Source: an uncultured Parabacteroides sp. (lineage in GTDB: Bacteria; Bacteroidota; Bacteroidia; Bacteroidales; Tannerellaceae). Taken from it: a DNA stretch of 64,000 bases. Each line of letters starts with the position of its first letter. The stretch's first letter is position 1. The notes under the pieces were generated by a model. That model had not been told where the DNA came from, made no database searches, and was given only the letters and a program-made list of their open reading frames with translations. Of the stretch, positions 59,813 to 64,000 are shown piece after piece. A program made the translations under genes and the position numbers. Where the stretch lies: contig CAJTMR010000011.1 in assembly GCA_910577325.1 (NCBI GenBank), positions 1-64,000 of the forward strand, written 5' to 3'.

Positions 59813-59820
59813 TACTTTTG
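59813..59820 (+). promoter_or_regulatory. -7 box for kdgK-eda-uxaC
   Basis: TACTTTTG matches TAnnTTTG, 28 bp before the kdgK ATG. It lies about 80 bp past the end of repeat copy B. Confidence 0.55.
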
Positions 59821-59848
59821 TGGTCTGAACACATTATAAACCATAGAT

Positions 59849-60892
59849 ATGGATAAGAAAGTAATAACCTTTGGAGAAATCATGCTTAGACTGGCTACTC
59901 CAGACTATCTCCGTTTTTGTCAGAGTGATAAATTGAATGCTACCTTTGGTGGCGGTGAAGCAAACGTGGCTGTATCACTGGCTAACTATGGTATTGCGAC
60001 CGAGTTTGTAACCCGTTTGCCTAAAAACGACATTGCACGCGCTTGCGTGATGGATCTGCGTAAATATGGTGTAGGGACTTCCCATATCGTTTACGGCGGT
60101 GACCGCTTGGGTATCTATTTTCTGGAAACAGGCGCGGTAGCCCGTGCCAGCAAGGTTGTTTACGATCGCGCTCATTCGGCTATCTCCGAAATCCAACCGG
60201 GAATGGTCAATTGGGAAGAAGTATTCAAAGATGCCTCCTGGTTCCACTGGACTGGTATCACGCCGGCGATATCCCAAGGCGCAGCAGATGCTTGCCTCGA
60301 AGCGATCCAGGTGGCAAACCGTATGGGCATACCCGTATCATGTGACATCAACTACCGTAAAAACTTGTGGAAGTATGGCAAAACCGCTTCTGAAGTGATG
60401 CCGGAACTGGTTGCCGGTTGTGATGTAATCTTAGGGAACGAAGAAGATGCTGAAAAAGTATTCGGCATCAAACCGGAAGGTTTCGACGTGACAGCCACAA
60501 ACGGCGAAGTAAATGCTGCCGAGTTCGAATCCGTATGTACACAACTGATGGCTAAATTCCCGCGTGCAAAGAAAGTGATCATTACCTTGCGCGGCGCCAT
60601 CAATGCAAACCACAATACATGGGGCGGCGTCCTCTATGCCGACGGCAAACTGTACCAGTCCCGCCGTTACGACATTACGCATATCGTTGACCGTGTCGGC
60701 GGCGGAGACTCTTTCATGGGTGGTTTGATCTACGGCCTGCTGACTTATACGACAGACGACCAGAAAGCACTCGATTTCGCTGTTGCAGCTTCTTGCCTCA
60801 AACACACGATCTACGGCGACTTCAACCAGGTGACTGTCGATGAAGTTGAAAAACTGATGGGTGGCGATGCCTCCGGACGAGTATCGAGATAA
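59849..60892 (+). CDS. kdgK: 2-keto-3-deoxygluconate kinase
   Basis: A 347-residue PfkB-family kinase that phosphorylates KDG to KDPG. Motifs: VITFGEIMLRLATPDY at the N-terminus, FGGGEANVAVSLANYG for substrate binding, and HIVDRVGGGDSFMGGLIYG near residue 280 with the catalytic Asp; the GGGD variant of GAGD is common in KDG kinases. The next gene, eda, cleaves KDPG, and uxaC feeds hexuronates into the route, which supports the assignment over other PfkB substrates. Confidence 0.9.
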   Translation: MDKKVITFGEIMLRLATPDYLRFCQSDKLNATFGGGEANVAVSLANYGIATEFVTRLPKNDIARACVMDLRKYGVGTSHIVYGGDRLGIYFLETGAVARASKVVYDRAHSAISEIQPGMVNWEEVFKDASWFHWTGITPAISQGAADACLEAIQVANRMGIPVSCDINYRKNLWKYGKTASEVMPELVAGCDVILGNEEDAEKVFGIKPEGFDVTATNGEVNAAEFESVCTQLMAKFPRAKKVIITLRGAINANHNTWGGVLYADGKLYQSRRYDITHIVDRVGGGDSFMGGLIYGLLTYTTDDQKALDFAVAASCLKHTIYGDFNQVTVDEVEKLMGGDASGRVSR

Positions 60893-60932
60893 TTGACAAT
60901 TCAATCATAATTCATAATTCATAAATCTTTTC

Positions 60933-61601
60933 ATGGCAAGATTCAATAAAATGCAGGTACTCGACGCAATCGTCAGCACTGGGATGGTTCCTGTTTATTA
61001 TAATAAAGATATAGAAATTGCAAAGCAGGTTGTCAAAGCTTGCTACGAAGGTGGCGTTCGTGCATTCGAGTTTACCAACCGCGGCGATTTCGCTCATGAA
61101 GTATTTGCCGAACTGATCAAGTTTGCGGCAAAAGAATGCCCGGAACTGGTTTTGGGTGTCGGTTCTATCGTGGATGCCGGGACAGCTTCCTTGTATTTAC
61201 AGTTGGGTGCGAACTTCATTGTCGGCCCGTTGTTCAACCCGGAGATCGCGAAGGTTTGCAACCGTCGCCTCGTTCCGTACACACCGGGATGCGGTTCCGT
61301 ATCGGAAATCGGTTTCGCCCAGGAAGTAGGCTGCGACTTGTGTAAGATTTTCCCTGCCGGAAACGTTGGCGGACCGTCTTTCGTTAAGAACATCAAAGCC
61401 CCGATGCCCTGGTCCATGATTATGGCTACAGGCGCAGTAGAACCGACGGAAGAAAACCTGTCTGCCTGGTTCAAGGCTGGCGTGACTTGCGTAGGCATGG
61501 GTTCCAAGCTGTTCCCGAAAGAAATGATCGCTGCCGGAAACTGGGAAGCGATCTCGACACTCTGCCGCGACACGCTGGCTACTATCAAAAAATATCGTTA
61601 A
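60933..61601 (+). CDS. eda: KDPG/KHG aldolase
   Basis: A 222-residue class I aldolase that splits KDPG to pyruvate and glyceraldehyde 3-phosphate. The catalytic Glu lies in VRAFEFTNRG near residue 48 and the Schiff-base Lys in CDLCKIFPAGNVGGPSF near residue 137; LVPYTPGCGSVSE precedes it. Length is typical. It lies 40 bp after kdgK, across an AT-rich TCATAATTCATAATTCATAAATC-like tract. With kdgK it ends the hexuronate route to central metabolism. Confidence 0.93.
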   Translation: MARFNKMQVLDAIVSTGMVPVYYNKDIEIAKQVVKACYEGGVRAFEFTNRGDFAHEVFAELIKFAAKECPELVLGVGSIVDAGTASLYLQLGANFIVGPLFNPEIAKVCNRRLVPYTPGCGSVSEIGFAQEVGCDLCKIFPAGNVGGPSFVKNIKAPMPWSMIMATGAVEPTEENLSAWFKAGVTCVGMGSKLFPKEMIAAGNWEAISTLCRDTLATIKKYR

Positions 61602-61610
61602 GGGATTGGG

Positions 61611-61647
61611 GATTTATGATTTATACGTCATTGATAAATCATAAATC
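61611..61647. repeat. ATCATAAATC hairpin repeat, copy 2
   Basis: GATTTATGATTTAT (61611-61624) and ATAAATCATAAATC (61634-61647) are perfectly complementary around ACGTCATTG. More ATCATAAATC words follow up to 61680. The block GATTTATACGTCA is shared with 16084-16096. It lies between eda and uxaC within one transcript. Confidence 0.7.
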
Positions 61648-61682
61648 TCAACCCTAAAATCATAAATCTAAAATCATAAATC

Positions 61683-63086
61683 ATGAAATCCTTTCTCGAT
61701 TCCAATTTCCTGCTCCAGTCGGAAACAGCGCAAAAGTTGTATCACGACCATGCAGCAAAAATGCCAATCATCGATTACCACTGTCACCTGATCCCGCAGC
61801 AGATAGCCGATAACTATCAGTTTGCCGACCTGACAGAGATATGGCTCGGTGGTGACCACTACAAATGGCGTGCCATGCGCGCTAACGGTGTGCCCGAAGA
61901 ATATATCACGGGAGACAAACCGGCTTACGAAAAGTTTGAAAAATGGGCGGACACAATGCAACATGCCATGCGCAACCCGTTGTATCACTGGACCCACCTC
62001 GAACTCAGCCGTATCTTCGGCGTTGACAAAGTGCTGAACCCGCAGACAGCCCGCGAGATATACGACGAATGTACAGCCAAGCTGCAAACTCCCGAATTCC
62101 GCGCCCAGGCAATCATGGAACGGATGAACGTGGAAGTGGTTTGTACAACCGACGATCCGATCGATGATCTGAAATACCACACTGCAATCCGGCAGGGCAG
62201 CCTGAAGACAAAGGTTCTTCCTACCTGGAGACCGGACAAGGCGATGGCAATTGAGAATGTCGACGCTTATAACGAATATCTGACGAAGTTGGAAGCTGCC
62301 GCCGACAAGTCGATCCTGAACTTCAAGGATCTGATCGATGCCTTGCAGAAACGTCACGATTTCTTCGAATCACAGGGTTGCAGCTTGTCCGACCACGGTC
62401 TGACGACTTTCTATGCTGAACCGTACACGAATGCCGAAATCGAAGCGATCTTCCTGAAAGCCCGCATGAAAAAAGAGCTGACAGCCGAAGAGGTTGACAA
62501 ATTCCGTTCCGCTATGTTGTACGAGTTTGCCGTCATGGATGCCAAAAGCGGCTGGGTACAGCAGTTCCATTATGGCGCAACACGCAACAACAACGCCCGC
62601 ATGTTCAAGAAGTTGGGACCGGATACCGGGTACGATGCTATCGGCGATGCAGAAGTTGCGACCCCGCTGGCCCGTTTCCTGAGCCGTTTGGACGAAGAAG
62701 GCGTACTGGCCAAATCCATCTTCTACAACCTGAACCCGCGCGACAACGAGTTGTTGATGACAACAATCTACAGCTTCAACGACGGCACGGTTCCAGGTAA
62801 AATGCAATATGGTTCCGGCTGGTGGTTCCTGGATCAGATCCACGGTATGGAAAAACAGATGAACGCTTTGTCCGACTTAGGGTTACTGAGCCGCTTCGTC
62901 GGCATGTTGACCGACTCTCGCAGCTTCCTGTCTTACCCGCGTCACGAATACTTCCGTCGCATCCTGTGTAACATACTGGGCCGCGAAGTGGAAGACGGTT
63001 TGCTGCCGGCATCTGAACTGCCGTTCATCGGTAAGATGGTGGAAGATATCAGTTATAATAACGCGAAAGGGTATTTCGGCTTCTAA
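61683..63086 (+). CDS. uxaC: Glucuronate isomerase
   Basis: A 467-residue amidohydrolase-fold enzyme that converts D-glucuronate to fructuronate and D-galacturonate to tagaturonate. The conserved N-terminal MPIIDYHCHLIPQQIADN in part shows the metal-site HxH, CTTDDPIDDLKYH lies near residue 157, and VLPTWRPDKA and MLTDSRSFLSYPRHEYFRR follow. Length fits the family. It is the third gene of kdgK-eda-uxaC; the intermediate reductase and dehydratase are not in this window. A strong terminator follows. Confidence 0.95.
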   Translation: MKSFLDSNFLLQSETAQKLYHDHAAKMPIIDYHCHLIPQQIADNYQFADLTEIWLGGDHYKWRAMRANGVPEEYITGDKPAYEKFEKWADTMQHAMRNPLYHWTHLELSRIFGVDKVLNPQTAREIYDECTAKLQTPEFRAQAIMERMNVEVVCTTDDPIDDLKYHTAIRQGSLKTKVLPTWRPDKAMAIENVDAYNEYLTKLEAAADKSILNFKDLIDALQKRHDFFESQGCSLSDHGLTTFYAEPYTNAEIEAIFLKARMKKELTAEEVDKFRSAMLYEFAVMDAKSGWVQQFHYGATRNNNARMFKKLGPDTGYDAIGDAEVATPLARFLSRLDEEGVLAKSIFYNLNPRDNELLMTTIYSFNDGTVPGKMQYGSGWWFLDQIHGMEKQMNALSDLGLLSRFVGMLTDSRSFLSYPRHEYFRRILCNILGREVEDGLLPASELPFIGKMVEDISYNNAKGYFGF

Positions 63087-63115
63087 GCCATCGGAATACA
63101 ATAATTCAAAGATAT

Positions 63116-63158
63116 GCCGGGCGATTTGTTTATCATTTTCGCCCGGCTTTTCTTTTTA
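63116..63158 (+). terminator. Terminator of kdgK-eda-uxaC
   Basis: GCCGGGCGA (63116-63124) pairs with TCGCCCGGC (63139-63147), followed by TTTTCTTTTT. Confidence 0.8.
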
Positions 63159-63249
63159 TTCCTACTCCCACTCTATACAGGAATATACGGTTTAGAAGTC
63201 GCAAGCGCTGGTTATTGCCTCCAAAGTGTGAAATACACCGGTCAAAACG

Positions 63250-64000
63250 TTATCTTCTTTTCGCCTTAGCCGCCGCCTCTTTAGCTTTCAGGGCTTCTTT
63301 GCGGGCTTTCTCTTTGGCTTTCAGTTTTTCGGCATATTCACGTTCTTTCTGCTTACGCTCTTTTTCCTTTTGTTTCAGGCGTTCCTTATACTCGCGTTCC
63401 TTCTGCTTGCGGAGTTCTTCGCGGGCTTTCAGCTTGGCTTTACGATCTGCTTCAACCTGCTTTTGCTTGGCAACGCGGTCCCGTTCGAGTTGCTTTTCCC
63501 GGTCGGCTTTCGCTTTCAACAACGCTTCTTCTTCGGCTTTTTGCTTCTTCAGAAGTTCCTCATTCTCCTTTGCTTTCTGTTCCTGCAATTCTTTCTCGGC
63601 TTTTTGCTGGGCATCAAAGGCTTTGCGGGCTTCTTCCTTACGGGCTTCGGCTTCGGCAGCTTCACGTTTACGAAGGGCTTCGATTTCCTTCAGCGTCAAC
63701 TCTTTCGGCTGCTCGACAGGAGCAGCAACGGCTGGGACAGTATCGGATGCTACCGGAAAGACCGTATCCTTAACAACCGGCTGCACAACAACAGTATCGG
63801 CAACAGGAATCAGGACTTCCTCCTTTCGGACAGTCGCTGTGTCGACAGGCAACTCTACCTTCGAAACCGTATCTTGGGCGGCAGGCTCTACTACCGGTTG
63901 TTCAACGCCTTGCTGTTGCTGTTTATCTTTCTCCGCTTCGGCTTTAGCTTCTTCCTCCTTGATCTTTTCGGCAGCCATACGGGCTTTCCAACGGGCGGCC
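63250..64000 (-). CDS. Lys/Glu-rich coiled-coil protein, C-terminal part
   Basis: The frame is open to the right window edge (it reads AARWKARMAAEKIKEEEAK at the border), so the 5' part lies outside. The visible 249 residues hold a Gln/Pro/Val-rich spacer with repeating DTV and PV motifs (about residues 25-95), then an almost pure Ala/Glu/Lys/Arg helix of more than 130 residues with recurring KEREYKERLKQKEKE-type heptads, ending AAAKAKRR. It is probably a long coiled coil, perhaps attached to an envelope or TolA-like protein, but no domain can be named. Compositional matches would be unreliable guides to function. Confidence 0.65.
   Translation of the reverse strand, partial: AARWKARMAAEKIKEEEAKAEAEKDKQQQQGVEQPVVEPAAQDTVSKVELPVDTATVRKEEVLIPVADTVVVQPVVKDTVFPVASDTVPAVAAPVEQPKELTLKEIEALRKREAAEAEARKEEARKAFDAQQKAEKELQEQKAKENEELLKKQKAEEEALLKAKADREKQLERDRVAKQKQVEADRKAKLKAREELRKQKEREYKERLKQKEKERKQKEREYAEKLKAKEKARKEALKAKEAAAKAKRR

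Overview
The window looks like a chromosomal segment of an anaerobic gut Bacteroidales bacterium, most likely Parabacteroides or a close relative. The clues are promoter -7 boxes of the Bacteroidetes form TAnnTTTG, a complete type IX secretion core (porP-gldK-gldL-gldM-gldN), a murF-alr fusion, a fructan locus with a hybrid two-component regulator, and several families I know mainly from this order (DUF6383, DUF5053, DUF6078, DUF2851, GSCFA, WbqC). The genus is inferred from remembered family distribution; I ran no search. I see no rRNA, tRNA or CRISPR array.

Layout. 0.1-4 kb: a large secreted DUF6383 protein. 4.5-5.9 kb: small DUF5053 and DUF6078 proteins among repeat-rich gaps. 6-10.6 kb: a PfkB sugar kinase, a FucP-type transporter, an acyltransferase and a GSCFA protein. 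10.6-17.7 kb: housekeeping (murF/alr, fabI, a YrdC-family protein, dgt, rsgA, frr). 17.8-24.6 kb: a fructan locus on the minus strand (fructose permease, fructokinase, GH32 lipoprotein and the sensor-regulator that probably controls them), followed by pyrH and uvrA. 29-31.5 kb: GHL10 glycosidase, cobalamin adenosyltransferase and a DUF2795 protein. 31.7-37.9 kb: the type IX secretion operon. 38-42.5 kb: a transglutaminase-fold lipoprotein and a cation/proton antiporter. 43.3-45.4 kb: a small decayed island (integrase remnant, Fic protein, IS remnant) bounded by a 14-bp direct repeat. 45.4-49.1 kb: wbqC, two signal peptidases and dapB. 49.2-53.3 kb: DUF2851, a Big_5 lipoprotein and DUF3108. 53.3-58.4 kb: an NtrBC-type two-component pair and a GH95 glycosidase. 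58.8-63.1 kb: a truncated GIN-type protein, then the hexuronate genes kdgK-eda-uxaC. 63.2 kb to the end: the C-terminal part of a Lys/Glu-rich coiled-coil protein.

How it fits together. The GH32 enzyme would release fructose, the permease import it and the kinase phosphorylate it. The sensor-regulator has a periplasmic sugar-binding domain and an AraC output, and a direct repeat with a 21-bp period lies just upstream of the GH32 promoter. KdgK, Eda and UxaC form part of the glucuronate/galacturonate to pyruvate pathway. The DUF6383 C-terminus resembles a type IX sorting domain, so that protein may be cargo of the secretion machinery encoded here.

The most unusual content is between genes. 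An element of about 500 bp is present twice (28.4-28.9 and 59.2-59.7 kb), with about 90 percent identity in its core, a perfect TTTAAA-centred palindrome and CCCGGGT palindromes; its differences do not behave like coding sequence. Several smaller hairpin or micro-repeat families are also scattered through the gaps. One signal peptidase paralogue lacks its catalytic lysine.
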